A DNA stretch of 64,000 nucleotides. It comes from Methanobacteriota archaeon. Its GTDB lineage: Archaea > Halobacteriota > Methanomicrobia > Methanomicrobiales > Methanocorpusculaceae. Below are positions 25,156-33,575 of this stretch, piece after piece; positions within the stretch are counted from its first letter, which is position 1; each line of letters begins with the position of its first letter. The notes beneath the pieces were generated by a model. That model worked only from the letters and a program-made list of their open reading frames with translations, ran no database searches and had not been told where the DNA came from. Both the position numbers and the translations under genes were made by a program. The stretch covers positions 254,823-318,822 of the forward strand of contig JAEWXF010000028.1 of assembly GCA_023396065.1 (NCBI GenBank). The letters run 5' to 3'.

Positions 25156-26175
25156 ATGGAGATGGAAATCCGGAAAGTACAGGTTACGGGAGGATCGTCC
25201 TATGTGATCTCCCTGCCGAAGGCATGGGTCCGCCAGCAGCATATTGAGAAGAATGATCCTGTCGGGGTGATTACGCAGGCTGACGGGACGCTGATTCTGA
25301 CGCCGAATCTGACGTATGATAATACCACGCGGGTGAAGGAGTTTTCCCTGAAAGACTATCCTGATCCGGATATGCTGCTTCGATCATTGATTGGTGCCTA
25401 TATTGCCGGGTTTACCATGATTCGGGTGACGTCTGCCGGGCGTATTCCGCCAAAGGTCCGGCAGGTGGTGCGCAAGTTTACCCAGATGACGATTGGTCAG
25501 GAGGTTGCGGAGGAGAGCGACAATAGTATTATTCTGAAGGATATCCTGAATCCAACCGAGATGCCGTTTGAGAATACGATTCGGCGGATGTATGTGATTG
25601 TGAAGGCGATGCATGAAGATGCTTTGTATGCGCTGGAACAGGGACGACGGGAACTGGCGGAGGATGTGGCGGCAAGGGATACGGATGTGGACCGGCTGCA
25701 CTGGCTGGTTCATCGTCAGTTTTCTCTGATTGTGACGACGCCGTCTCTCGCACGCCGGATGGAGATTGAGCCGTCAAAGGCGGCAACCTATTATCAGATT
25801 TCCCGGATTATTGAGCGTGTGGGAGACCATGCTGTGGCAATTTCCGCGGCGGCGCTTGTGTTGATTGATATGCATGTGGATCATACGGTGGTTGCAAAGG
25901 TGACCAAGACGGGAGAGGCGTCACTGGGAATTTTTAACCGGAGTGTGAAGGCAATTTATGCAAACAGTATTCCGGAAGCAAATGCGATTATTGAGGCTGC
26001 GGATACGCTTGCGCCTGAGTATCATACGTTGTCTGCGACAACCCAGAAGATGAAGGTGAAGGAGGCGGTGGCGATGACGACGATTGCAAACAGTATGCAT
26101 CGTATTAGTGAGTACAGTTCGGATATTGCGGAAATTCTGATCAATCAGATGGTGAGTGTGAGCGGAAAGGATTGA
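25156..26175 (+). CDS. phosphate-uptake regulator: SpoVT/AbrB DNA-binding domain fused to PhoU domain
   Basis: About 339 residues. The N-terminus (MEIRKVQVTGGSSYVISLPKAWV..) is a swapped-hairpin AbrB/SpoVT DNA-binding domain. From about residue 105 two PhoU-like helical repeats follow, with IIERVGDHAVAIS and HRISEYSSDIAEI as metal/phosphate-related motifs. Archaeal proteins of this type stand next to pst genes and are thought to control them. ATGs at 25120, 25156 and 25162 are possible; conservation starts at MEIRK (25162), and I give 25156. It faces pstS. Confidence 0.85.
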   Translation: MEMEIRKVQVTGGSSYVISLPKAWVRQQHIEKNDPVGVITQADGTLILTPNLTYDNTTRVKEFSLKDYPDPDMLLRSLIGAYIAGFTMIRVTSAGRIPPKVRQVVRKFTQMTIGQEVAEESDNSIILKDILNPTEMPFENTIRRMYVIVKAMHEDALYALEQGRRELAEDVAARDTDVDRLHWLVHRQFSLIVTTPSLARRMEIEPSKAATYYQISRIIERVGDHAVAISAAALVLIDMHVDHTVVAKVTKTGEASLGIFNRSVKAIYANSIPEANAIIEAADTLAPEYHTLSATTQKMKVKEAVAMTTIANSMHRISEYSSDIAEILINQMVSVSGKD

Positions 26176-26200
26176 TGACGGAATACAGCCCCGGATATCC

Positions 26201-26220
26201 TGTCACTATATTTTGTGACA
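26201..26220 (+). promoter_or_regulatory. inverted-repeat operator over the MFS transporter promoter
   Basis: TGTCACTATATTTTGTGACA: 6-bp arms TGTCAC/GTGACA with an 8-base centre that contains the TATA box CTATATTTT. The same arms and spacing recur at 28245-28264 before the TrmB gene, so this is likely the binding site of that regulator. Confidence 0.75.
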
Positions 26221-26256
26221 CTAGATATTTATGAAAATTCACGCGAATACATAGAG

Positions 26257-27447
26257 ATGAAAAAAACATTCCAGCCAACAAAGTGGACACTTCTTTTCCT
26301 TATGCTGTCTGCAATGCTTATTCTGATGGGTGGTGCGGCAGTCGCGCCGGCACTGCCATTGATCAGTACGGCATTTCCGGACGCATCCGAAACGATGGTG
26401 TCTCTGATTATTACCCTGCCGTCCCTTGCGGTTGCTCTGACCGGTTTTTTCCTCGGGGCACTGTCTGACCGGATTGGACGGATGCCGGTTCTGATTGTGT
26501 CGCTTCTTCTCTTTACGATTGCGGGAACATCGGGATACTATCTCGACAGCCTTCCGGCAATTCTCGTGGGCAGATTTATTGTGGGTATTGGTATCGGAGG
26601 ACTGACAACAACGGTTACTTCGCTGATTACGGAGTATTATACCGGGATAACCCGGACAAAAGTCCTCGGGTATCAGGCAGCGGCGATGGGTTTCGGCGTT
26701 CTGGTTCTCGAAACCAGCGGTGGTTTCCTTGCCGGTGTGTCCTGGCGTATCTCTTTCCTGATCTATGCGGTTGGTGCGATTATTCTGATAGGAGTGCTGC
26801 TGACGATGCGGGAACCGGAGCAGAATAAAATGCCGTCTGTAAAAACCAGCGAGCCGCAGGAAAAGGTGCCTATGAGTAAGGGAGATCTCGCGATTCTGTA
26901 TATAACGCTGTTTCTGGGAGTGGCCTTATTCTTCCTGATGCCCACGAAGCTACCGTATCTTCTCAGTGATATGCTGGGCAGTAACACGGCTTTTCTTGGA
27001 GGCCTGATTCTGGGATTTATGGGTCTGTGTGCGTCGATTGCGTCGATCAATGTATGGCGGATTGTCCGGCGGTTTAACCGTCAGATTGTGCTGGGTCTGG
27101 CGTTTCTCTGTATGGCAGCCGGGATGCTGCTGCTGAGTGCGGCACCGTCTCTGCCGGTTGTTATCCTGTCGGTAATTCTGGTCGGTTTCGGAAACGGCCT
27201 GTTAATGCCGAGTATTACGATGTGGCTCACTGATATTGTGCCGGCATCGGTGATGGGCAAAGCGACCGGAGGATTTTCCGTTTCGCTGAATCTGGGAAAC
27301 TTTTCCTCAAGTCTGCTTGCGGTTCCGCTGCTGATTGTGGTTGGTACATATGCCGGGCTGTTTGCGGCCGGAGGAGTGGCGGCTCTGCTGATTGGACTGG
27401 TTATTTTCGGAAATATCGTGCTGCAGAAACGAAAAATATCAGCCTGA
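26257..27447 (+). CDS. MFS transporter (12 helices)
   Basis: A 396-residue membrane protein with 12 predicted helices and the MFS signature GALSDRIGRMPVLI after helix 2. Asp/Arg-rich motifs in helix 4-5 (GRFIVGIGIGGLTTTVTSLITEYY) suggest a drug/sugar transporter of the major facilitator group; the substrate is unknown. The start at 26257 is fixed by the operator/TATA at 26201-26220; a GTG at 26215 lies inside the operator. It converges with and overlaps the TrmB gene by 9 bases, and the shared operator says the TrmB protein controls it. Confidence 0.85.
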   Translation: MKKTFQPTKWTLLFLMLSAMLILMGGAAVAPALPLISTAFPDASETMVSLIITLPSLAVALTGFFLGALSDRIGRMPVLIVSLLLFTIAGTSGYYLDSLPAILVGRFIVGIGIGGLTTTVTSLITEYYTGITRTKVLGYQAAAMGFGVLVLETSGGFLAGVSWRISFLIYAVGAIILIGVLLTMREPEQNKMPSVKTSEPQEKVPMSKGDLAILYITLFLGVALFFLMPTKLPYLLSDMLGSNTAFLGGLILGFMGLCASIASINVWRIVRRFNRQIVLGLAFLCMAAGMLLLSAAPSLPVVILSVILVGFGNGLLMPSITMWLTDIVPASVMGKATGGFSVSLNLGNFSSSLLAVPLLIVVGTYAGLFAAGGVAALLIGLVIFGNIVLQKRKISA

Positions 27448-28209
27448 AGAGGGTGTTATGTCTCGCAGAATCTTCCGGGCGAAGTAGTCGCTGCGGGGAT
27501 CGGTGGGGATGAATACTCCTTCTCCACCCTCTTTTTTGGTGTGAACGATCAATGTTTCCCGCCGGTCAGCGATGATGGTGAGGATGACTTCATCGATGTT
27601 TTTGCGAAATATGCTGTCTTCAAGGTCTTTTTTGCCGGTGTACCAGGAGATGCGTGTGTCATCGGCCCGAACGTCCCTGCTGGTAATCAGATAAAGGGCC
27701 GCCCGTTTTTTTACGATGAGCAGGGTGTCAAGATATTCGTCAAGGTAGGAGGGGTCATGACAGAGGATGATGAGTTCAGTTTTGACCCGCTGAAGGATCA
27801 TCTGAATCTGGTGGGTGATTGCGTATCCGGTGTGCAGTTCGTAGGCCCGCATGGCCTGGGCTCCCTGATCACGTTCAAGGCTGGCAAGTCCCAGGCTGAG
27901 TTCTTCAAGTTCGGTGAACGTTCGGCGTTTGATACGTTCAAAGGTTGCGGTAATGTCTGCGACGTGATAGCGGGCCGGGTGTTCGTTGAGGAGGACGACA
28001 TATCCTCCCATGATAAGAGAGTCGAGCGTATCGTAGACCCGGGTTCGGGGAATCCGGGTGATTTCATGGAGTTCACGCGCGGTGGCAACGCGAAGTGTTG
28101 AGAGGGCGATGTAGAGTTTTGCTTCATACTCGCCCATGCCGATGTGATTCAGGCGGGTAATGAGTTCAGGAATGCTAAGAGGCGGCTTTTCTACTCCGGA
28201 GTCGGACAT
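27439..28209 (-). CDS. TrmB-family transcriptional regulator
   Basis: A 256-residue protein. Residues ~10-80 are a winged helix (LITRLNHIGMGEYEAKLYIALSTLRVATARELHEITRIPRTRVYDTLDSLIMGGYVV), the TrmB/sugar-specific family hallmark. A coiled-coil-like helix follows (about 95-120), then a ligand-sensing half with TELIILCHDPSYLDEYLDTL. Such regulators repress transporter genes and respond to sugars or metabolites. The inverted repeat at 28245-28264 is upstream of its own start and at the MFS gene promoter, suggesting control of both. The effector is unknown. Confidence 0.85.
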   Translation of the reverse strand: MSDSGVEKPPLSIPELITRLNHIGMGEYEAKLYIALSTLRVATARELHEITRIPRTRVYDTLDSLIMGGYVVLLNEHPARYHVADITATFERIKRRTFTELEELSLGLASLERDQGAQAMRAYELHTGYAITHQIQMILQRVKTELIILCHDPSYLDEYLDTLLIVKKRAALYLITSRDVRADDTRISWYTGKKDLEDSIFRKNIDEVILTIIADRRETLIVHTKKEGGEGVFIPTDPRSDYFARKILRDITPSSG

Positions 28210-28244
28210 TATGCAGATAGTTGGTTTTCCCGGGTTAAGATGTT

Positions 28245-28264
28245 TGTCACTTCAGGAAGTGACA
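28245..28264 (-). promoter_or_regulatory. inverted-repeat operator upstream of the TrmB regulator
   Basis: TGTCACTTCAGGAAGTGACA: 9-bp arms with a 2-base centre. It shares the TGTCAC-N8-GTGACA frame with the operator at 26201-26220, at the other end of the same gene pair. A related single half (GTGACA within TGACAAGTGACA) stands at 28435-28446. Confidence 0.75.
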
Positions 28265-28365
28265 TTGACAATGCCAGATTAGAATGGTACGGGGTTACAC
28301 CGTTTCCAAAAAATGAGTTCCAGGAGGTTTCTTCCCGGTCTTCGTCTGCGGTCAAGACACCTGAG

Positions 28366-28491
28366 TAAACCTTCGGTTTAGCTCCCTGCTTCGCAGGTCG
28401 CGAAACCGAAATTTGACCGGCTGCCGACAAAATCTGACAAGTGACATTCCCGTTCGCCAGGTTTGCGGCGGCGATCCGCGAAGCGGGGAGC
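28366..28491. repeat. stacked palindromic element
   Basis: The stretch holds TAAACC-TTC-GGTTTA (28366-28380), TTCGGTTT/AAACCGAA (28372-28379, 28403-28410), CCTGC-TTC-GCAGG (28385-28397) and the long-range pair GCTCCCTGCTTCGC (28381-28394) with GCGAAGCGGGGAGC (28478-28491, one mismatch). These arms lie on both sides of a ~70-base centre. It sits between the TrmB and surface-protein genes, with no coding sequence of its own. The architecture resembles the elements at 18594 and 41002. Confidence 0.65.
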
Positions 28492-28543
28492 AAAGCAGGA
28501 TACGACATAACATGCGATAAACCGCACACGGATTTTATCCACG

Positions 28544-29542
28544 TTATTTTCTGAGAACTGCTGCTGTACCGAGAAGTCCGATCAGTGCGAGGAGACCAAA
28601 GCCGGGAGAGGGCTGGGGTGTCGGGGCAGTGGTAGGTGTCTGCGGAACAGTGGTGGCTGTCGCGGTGGTCGGGACTGCGGTCGGGGCGGTCTGGTTGGAG
28701 ACCATAAACTGCTGGGAGGCAGATGCACTCGCGACAATCCCGGTGACAGTCAACTCATACTGGGAGGAGTGCAGTGGATTTACGGTAAAGCTCCAGAGGT
28801 TGGACCCGGCTGATTCTCCCGGCTGGACGATGGCAGTACCTGATGCTCCCTGACTCCATGAGGAGGCATCAACGGAGTTTTCCGTTTCTTTGCTTTCCGG
28901 CCAGAAGTCGTAGAGGCTGACGGTTACCATGAGGTTGTCACCGGCAGCGAGGTTGGTTGTCCCGGAGACTGTGAAGGGAACTCCCCGGTACTGGGTGCCA
29001 ACCGGGTTTATGATGATCTGCGGGGCGACGATCTGGAAGGTAAATGTCTGGGAGAGGTCGGGGATGTTGGGACTTTTGAGCATTTCCTCCAATGCATAGG
29101 CAGCCTGGGATCCCTGAAGGGCTCCTGGACCCTGAACAATGAAACTGCTGCCGTCGGCCGGAGTGCCGGAGCCCGGGTTGACGGTGATGTAGGTGGTACT
29201 GCCGACGGTTACGGGGCCGACGCCGAAGGAACTTCCGGTTCCCGGACTCTGGACAACACAGTAATACTGGGAGGGAGATAGACTGCTGGTGTCATCCAGT
29301 GTATACGAGTATGTACCGCCGGTCACTTGGGCGGTATCATAGGAGTAGTAATTCGGGCCGAAGAAATAAAGCGCCACCTGCTGGGATCCGGGTGCCTGAC
29401 CATCAACATGGAGGGGATCACCTTGAGCAACGGTACTTGATGCAACTCCTGCAGATGCAGGGATAATCAGTGCGGCTGTGAGAATCAGGAAAAATATTCC
29501 TGCGGCTGCCTGAGAGTAGCGGGGTAAGGGTATCATGTTCAT
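28544..29542 (-). CDS. secreted surface protein with PGF-CTERM anchor, family member of the giant tandem proteins
   Basis: A 332-residue exported protein: signal peptide to about residue 33, then domains that recur at the C-terminal ends of the proteins at 47463 and 51072. The shared blocks are VALYFFGPNYYSYDT (compare IAIFLFGTNYYQR) and FIVQGPGALQGSQAAYALEEMLKSP (compare FVVEGQGRLQGSQAANAL), followed by the VSGTTNLAAGDNLMVTV type Ig-like fold. A Thr/Pro-rich spacer (PTAVPTTATATTVPQTPTT) leads to SPGFGLLALIGLLGTAAVLRK, a PGF-CTERM sorting signal. It is likely attached to the cell envelope by an archaeosortase encoded elsewhere. Start ATG 29542 or 29536. Confidence 0.8.
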   Translation of the reverse strand: MNMIPLPRYSQAAAGIFFLILTAALIIPASAGVASSTVAQGDPLHVDGQAPGSQQVALYFFGPNYYSYDTAQVTGGTYSYTLDDTSSLSPSQYYCVVQSPGTGSSFGVGPVTVGSTTYITVNPGSGTPADGSSFIVQGPGALQGSQAAYALEEMLKSPNIPDLSQTFTFQIVAPQIIINPVGTQYRGVPFTVSGTTNLAAGDNLMVTVSLYDFWPESKETENSVDASSWSQGASGTAIVQPGESAGSNLWSFTVNPLHSSQYELTVTGIVASASASQQFMVSNQTAPTAVPTTATATTVPQTPTTAPTPQPSPGFGLLALIGLLGTAAVLRK

Positions 29543-29951
29543 ACAGATATATGTCCTCAGGCAGAGTCATTAAGGCTGATGTTCGTGACAAAGTTGTTTC
29601 AGAGCCTGAGGGATATGCTTCCTGATCAAAGTCATCCCATTTCGACTCCATTTTGAGGTTATATCCGAGATTTGGGCTGTTATTCGTGAGATAACAGGAT
29701 ATTTTGGAGGTACTGCAGGTCGTTTTTGTGATTAGGCTGCCTCAGTTTTGTTCTATTGAGGTCAATAGAGGACGAATGCGAGGGGGGTTGCCCTGATGAA
29801 GTTTTTGATGTTTTTCTCGCTTTCCCCAGATAGATATCATGATATGGTGACTGGAGGGCATTTTTGCGAGAGGGGTATCTTATGTATAATTTTGAGTAGT
29901 TGCGACAGGAAGTCATCCTGCGTACCTCTGATTCAGGATAAAAAAAGAGGG
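29543..29951. other. 409-base gap with three palindromes and no gene
   Basis: No convincing coding frame is present. It does contain CTGTTAT-N7-ATAACAG (29677-29697), TCTATTGA-GG-TCAATAGA (29752-29769) and ATATCATGATAT (29834-29845). These could be regulatory or remnants of a mobile element; nothing links them to a specific gene. Confidence 0.4.
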
Positions 29952-31619
29952 TTAAAAGAGGCCGGAGATATTGCCGTCGGCATCGACGTCAATCTGGCAC
30001 GCGGCAGGTTTAGCGGGCAGACCCGGCATGGTCATGATGGCTCCGGTTTCAATGACGATGAATCCCGCGCCGTTGAGCAGGCGGACGGTGGCGGCGGTGA
30101 CGGTGAAGCCGGTCGGCCGGCCGAGTTTGTTCGGATCGTCGGAGAGAGAGTACTGGGTTTTTGCGATGCAGACCGGGAGACTGCCGGAACCCATTGCTTC
30201 GATTTCTTTGATGGTGGCGTCGGCGTCCGCAGAGTAGGCAACTTTGGCGGCGCCGTAGATGCCGGAGGTGATAGTTTCGATCTTTTCTTTGACGGGTTTG
30301 TCAAGATCGTAGAAGAAGCGGAAGTTGTTCGGCTTTTCACAGGCTGCAACAACTTTGGATGCAAGGTCGCGTCCTCCTTCGCCGCCGCGGGCAAAGACTT
30401 CGGAGAGGGCAAAGTCTGCGCCCTTTTTGATGCAGAACTCTTCGAGGGCTTTGATCTCAACGTCGGTGTCGGCGGCGAACCGGTTGATGGCGACGACGAT
30501 CGGAACACCGAATTTTTTGAGGTTGTCGATGTGAGCTTCGAGGTTGACCATGCCGGCCTTCATTGCGTCAACGTTTGGTTCGGCACATTTGTCCTTCGGG
30601 ACGCCGCCGTTGTACTTGAGGGCGCGGATGGTTGCAACAAGAACGATGGCGTTCGGGGTGAGACCTGCGTAGCGGCATTTGATGTCCAGGAACTTTTCTG
30701 CGCCGAGATCGGAACCGAAACCTGCTTCCGTGATGACATAATCAGCCATTTTGAGGGCAAGCCGGGTTGCCCGGACTGAGTTGCAGCCGTGAGCGATGTT
30801 CGCAAACGGTCCCCCGTGGATGAGGCAGGGGGTGTTTTCGAGTGTCTGGACGAGGTTGGGTTTGAGGGCGTCTTTGAGAAGGGCGGCCATGGCACCCTGG
30901 GCCTGAAGGTCACTCGCGTAGAGGATTTTTCCGCTGCGGGAATACCCGATGATGATTTTGCCGAGCCGGGTTTTGAGGTCGGTGATGTCGGTTGCGAGAC
31001 ACAGGATTGCCATGACCTCGGATGCGACGGTGATCATGAAGTGGTCTTCACGGGGGACGCCGTTGGTGGGGCCGCCCATGCCGATAGCAAGGTTGCGAAG
31101 CGCCCGGTCGTTCATGTCGAGGCAGCGTTTGAAGGTGATGCGCCGCGTGTCGATGTCAAGGATGTTCCCCTGCTGGATGTGATTGTCGATCATGGCGCAG
31201 AGGAGGTTGTTGGCGGCGGTGATTGCGTGAATGTCACCGGTGAAGTGGAGGTTGATGTCCTCCATGGGGATAACCTGGGAGTATCCTCCGCCTGCTGCGC
31301 CGCCTTTGACGCCGAAGACGGGACCAAGAGATGGTTCACGCAGGGCGATGACGGCTTTTTTGCCGATCTTTGCCATGGCCTGACCGAGGCCGACGGTGGT
31401 GGTGGTTTTTCCTTCGCCGGCCGGAGTCGGGTTGATGGCGGTGACGAGGATGAGTTTTCCGTCCGGGTTTCCGGCGAGTCGCCTTTCGAGTGCGTCGGAG
31501 AGTTTTGCTTTGTACTGGCCGTAGGGTTCCAGTTCGTCGGGCTGGATGCCAAGCTGTGCAGCGATTACGGTAATCTTCTGCATGTCGGCTTTTTGTGCGA
31601 TTTCAATGTCAGAGAGCAT
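29952..31619 (-). CDS. fhs: formate-tetrahydrofolate ligase
   Basis: A 555-residue enzyme of usual length that makes 10-formyl-tetrahydrofolate from formate and ATP. The P-loop is AINPTPAGEGKTTTTVGLGQAM near residue 55, and REPSLGPVFGVKGGAAGGGYSQVIPMEDINLHFTGD is highly typical, as is EAGFGSDLGAEKF. I start at the ATG at 31619 (MLSDIEIAQKADMQKI); the open frame extends 16 residues upstream without family similarity. Methanogens usually carry C1 units on tetrahydromethanopterin, so the folate enzyme suggests a parallel C1 supply, perhaps for purines. No folD is next to it. Confidence 0.95.
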   Translation of the reverse strand: MLSDIEIAQKADMQKITVIAAQLGIQPDELEPYGQYKAKLSDALERRLAGNPDGKLILVTAINPTPAGEGKTTTTVGLGQAMAKIGKKAVIALREPSLGPVFGVKGGAAGGGYSQVIPMEDINLHFTGDIHAITAANNLLCAMIDNHIQQGNILDIDTRRITFKRCLDMNDRALRNLAIGMGGPTNGVPREDHFMITVASEVMAILCLATDITDLKTRLGKIIIGYSRSGKILYASDLQAQGAMAALLKDALKPNLVQTLENTPCLIHGGPFANIAHGCNSVRATRLALKMADYVITEAGFGSDLGAEKFLDIKCRYAGLTPNAIVLVATIRALKYNGGVPKDKCAEPNVDAMKAGMVNLEAHIDNLKKFGVPIVVAINRFAADTDVEIKALEEFCIKKGADFALSEVFARGGEGGRDLASKVVAACEKPNNFRFFYDLDKPVKEKIETITSGIYGAAKVAYSADADATIKEIEAMGSGSLPVCIAKTQYSLSDDPNKLGRPTGFTVTAATVRLLNGAGFIVIETGAIMTMPGLPAKPAACQIDVDADGNISGLF

Positions 31620-31737
31620 GGTTTTTGGTTCACCCCTCGGTGATATCTGGTGACGGCTGCGTGGCATGACCGTCGTTATAGTATAGATGGTCGGAGGGTG
31701 TGATAAATGCAGTGGGAACAGATCGACGGGAAAAAAG

Positions 31738-32367
31738 TTAGGGGGTGAGGAGGGAGTTGACCGGGACGGATGCGACGCGGTACCAGACTTCGGTAGGATC
31801 TACGTGAACTTTGACATAGGCTTCAAGGGTCTGACCTGTATGGTTCGCTAACGTGGCCACCGGCAGGGATATTGCAGTTTCTCTCTGCCCGGTTACGAAA
31901 TCCGTCATGACCGGTTTCCCGGATTGAATGAAGTAATATGCGAGATTTGGATTAACATTCTGGAGACTGTTTCCGCTGGGCAGCTTTTTCTTTGTAAGGG
32001 AGAGGTTTACTGTTTCGCTGACTTTGTCATAGCTGATAGTACCATCAAGGTAGTTTTTATTTTCAAAGATGTTTTTCCGGGCAGGAATGGTAATCGGTCC
32101 TACGGTAACGGGGAAAGACTCACCACTGGACAGCGTAACAGTTACAGTTACGTTTCCGGTAAGCGCACCCAGCATCCAGTGCTTATTTTCAGTGTCTGGA
32201 TAGGGAGTCTGATCCCAGCCGCTACCACTCGAACCCAATTTTGTGGAAAGATCATAGGTAGATCTATTATCTTTCTGAGGATCCCCTTCGACACTGATAG
32301 GAGTTTTCTTCGGAGAAGTAATCTCGAAGGTCGCCGTAGTTCCCAGACCCGTGACTGATGTATTCAA
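31738..32367 (-). CDS. C-terminal part of a frameshifted archaeal type IV pilin
   Basis: This 209-residue frame reads as the second half of the pilin beginning at 32963. It lacks a signal and starts inside coherent sequence; upstream in the same frame there is still protein-like coding up to about 32495. The C-terminal end EVWYRVASVPV matches SVWYRVATIPV at the end of the neighbouring pilin at 33109, which supports a single ancestral pilin protein. Removing one copy of a duplicated 5-base unit (GTTCC, 32486-32495) joins both parts into a ~406-residue protein. It is labelled CDS because it is the intact frame. Sequencing error is an alternative. Confidence 0.6.
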   Translation of the reverse strand: MNTSVTGLGTTATFEITSPKKTPISVEGDPQKDNRSTYDLSTKLGSSGSGWDQTPYPDTENKHWMLGALTGNVTVTVTLSSGESFPVTVGPITIPARKNIFENKNYLDGTISYDKVSETVNLSLTKKKLPSGNSLQNVNPNLAYYFIQSGKPVMTDFVTGQRETAISLPVATLANHTGQTLEAYVKVHVDPTEVWYRVASVPVNSLLTP

Positions 32368-32372
32368 AATGG

Positions 32373-32963
32373 TTACAATAAATCCATGGGCAGGGTAAGT
32401 CTCATTGATGTAGTAGGGAATAGCTGAGACATACTCACCTGAAATTCCACCCTCGGTTCCGGGGATTGCCGGACCAGCAGTACCTGTTCCGTTCCATCGC
32501 GGAATTTTCCGGTGACGGTTACATAACAGTCCATGGCAGCCACCTGTATCTTTCCGTCCGTTGTAAGATTTACATGAAACCCCTTCTTATTAATTGCTTC
32601 AATTATTGCTGGGTCCACATAGGCAGCAAACCGGTACTCCTGCCCAACCTGCGGATTTTCCACATAATTCGCCTTTGTCGGTGCATAGATCAGTTTCGGG
32701 CCGGTGATAACGGCGGAAAGCGACACAATATCTGCCGCATCCGCTCCCCCGTATACGGTGATCCCAATCCCATGCTCGGGGCTCTCATTACCAATCCCGT
32801 ACGGATTGAGGGTCAGGCCTACCGATTTAAATGCGAACAGCCCGCCGGAGATGCCCATGACAACGGCTACCACGATGGAGACGAAGAGAACCGTAAGGGC
32901 AATCAGCAGAATTGTACCAATCACGGGTGAGACCGCAGTGTCCTGCGGGGATGAGGTTGACAT
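32373..32963 (-). CDS. archaeal type IV pilin, N-terminal part (frameshifted)
   Basis: A 196-residue frame starting with the Pilin_N pattern: DTAVSPVIGTILLIALTVLFVSIVVAVV at residues ~8-35, a class III prepilin-like hydrophobic helix that packs into the filament core. Extracellular beta sequence follows up to VTGKFRDGTE. After that the reading frame becomes unlike protein (VLLVRQSPEPRV) and stops at 32373, whereas the +2 frame continues coherently into the 31738-32367 frame. The likely cause is a tandem GTTCC duplication at 32486-32495. If real, the cell makes only a truncated pilin. Confidence 0.7.
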   Translation of the reverse strand: MSTSSPQDTAVSPVIGTILLIALTVLFVSIVVAVVMGISGGLFAFKSVGLTLNPYGIGNESPEHGIGITVYGGADAADIVSLSAVITGPKLIYAPTKANYVENPQVGQEYRFAAYVDPAIIEAINKKGFHVNLTTDGKIQVAAMDCYVTVTGKFRDGTEQVLLVRQSPEPRVEFQVSMSQLFPTTSMRLTLPMDLL

Positions 32964-33108
32964 AGTATTTCAGTGGTAATATTCTCATTCAAATATAAAT
33001 AAGTTCGTTGTCGGGATGCCATTCACTCCTTTCATTATAACGTGACAATAACAGTGATGTTCGGTAGTTGCTGCCAGAGAAGGGATGGTGAGAGAATATA
33101 AAAAAGAA

Positions 33109-33449
33109 TTATGGGATCAGTGTGGCAACTGGAATGGTGGCGACACGATACCACACCGACGTGGACCCCCGTTTTACCTGAACATACACTTCCAAGGTGT
33201 CCTGCGGATAGTCCTGAAGATTCTCATCGGCATCCCTTCCGTTCAGAATCGTTACCGTTACCCCATGTTCCGGTTCACCTGAAGTTTCTACCGGCATTGT
33301 ATGCGTGTCAAGAATAAGGCCGACACTTTTGGAGGAAAGATCCCCGGCCACAAGACCCGTTCCCACCGCAAACACAACCGTGAGTGCCACTAAGAGAATG
33401 ACGTCGATTGCAGACTCACACCCTTGGATTTGGATGACGGCAATTTCAT
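33109..33449 (-). pseudogene. frameshifted archaeal type IV pilin paralogue
   Basis: From the ATG at 33449 the frame reads MKLPSSKSKGVS, then one base appears to be missing near 33411-33414. The next frame continues PAIDVILLVALTVVFAVGTGLVAGD, the pilin core helix, and runs to the end VWYRVATIPVATLIP at 33109. Adding one C (AGTCT to AGTCCT) restores a continuous ~113-residue pilin. Without this change the only intact frame starts inside the core helix. The gene lies beside the 406-residue pilin with the same C-terminal motif, so it is a short paralogue. It is either a pseudogene or a sequencing artefact. Confidence 0.65.
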
Positions 33450-33575
33450 ATGCTTTATCTATTTGGTTTTTTCTGAAGAATAAAAAGCAGTTTCAGTGCA
33501 GATGATGAGAAGATATCCAAAATATTCTAAAAAACAACACAATATCGTGTGGGGCATTACTACCCTCGATCCAAA

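Noticed and set aside
30789..31643. Long open frame opposite fhs
   Set aside because: It is the antisense shadow of a highly conserved coding frame and encodes a glycine/valine-rich sequence unlike any fold.
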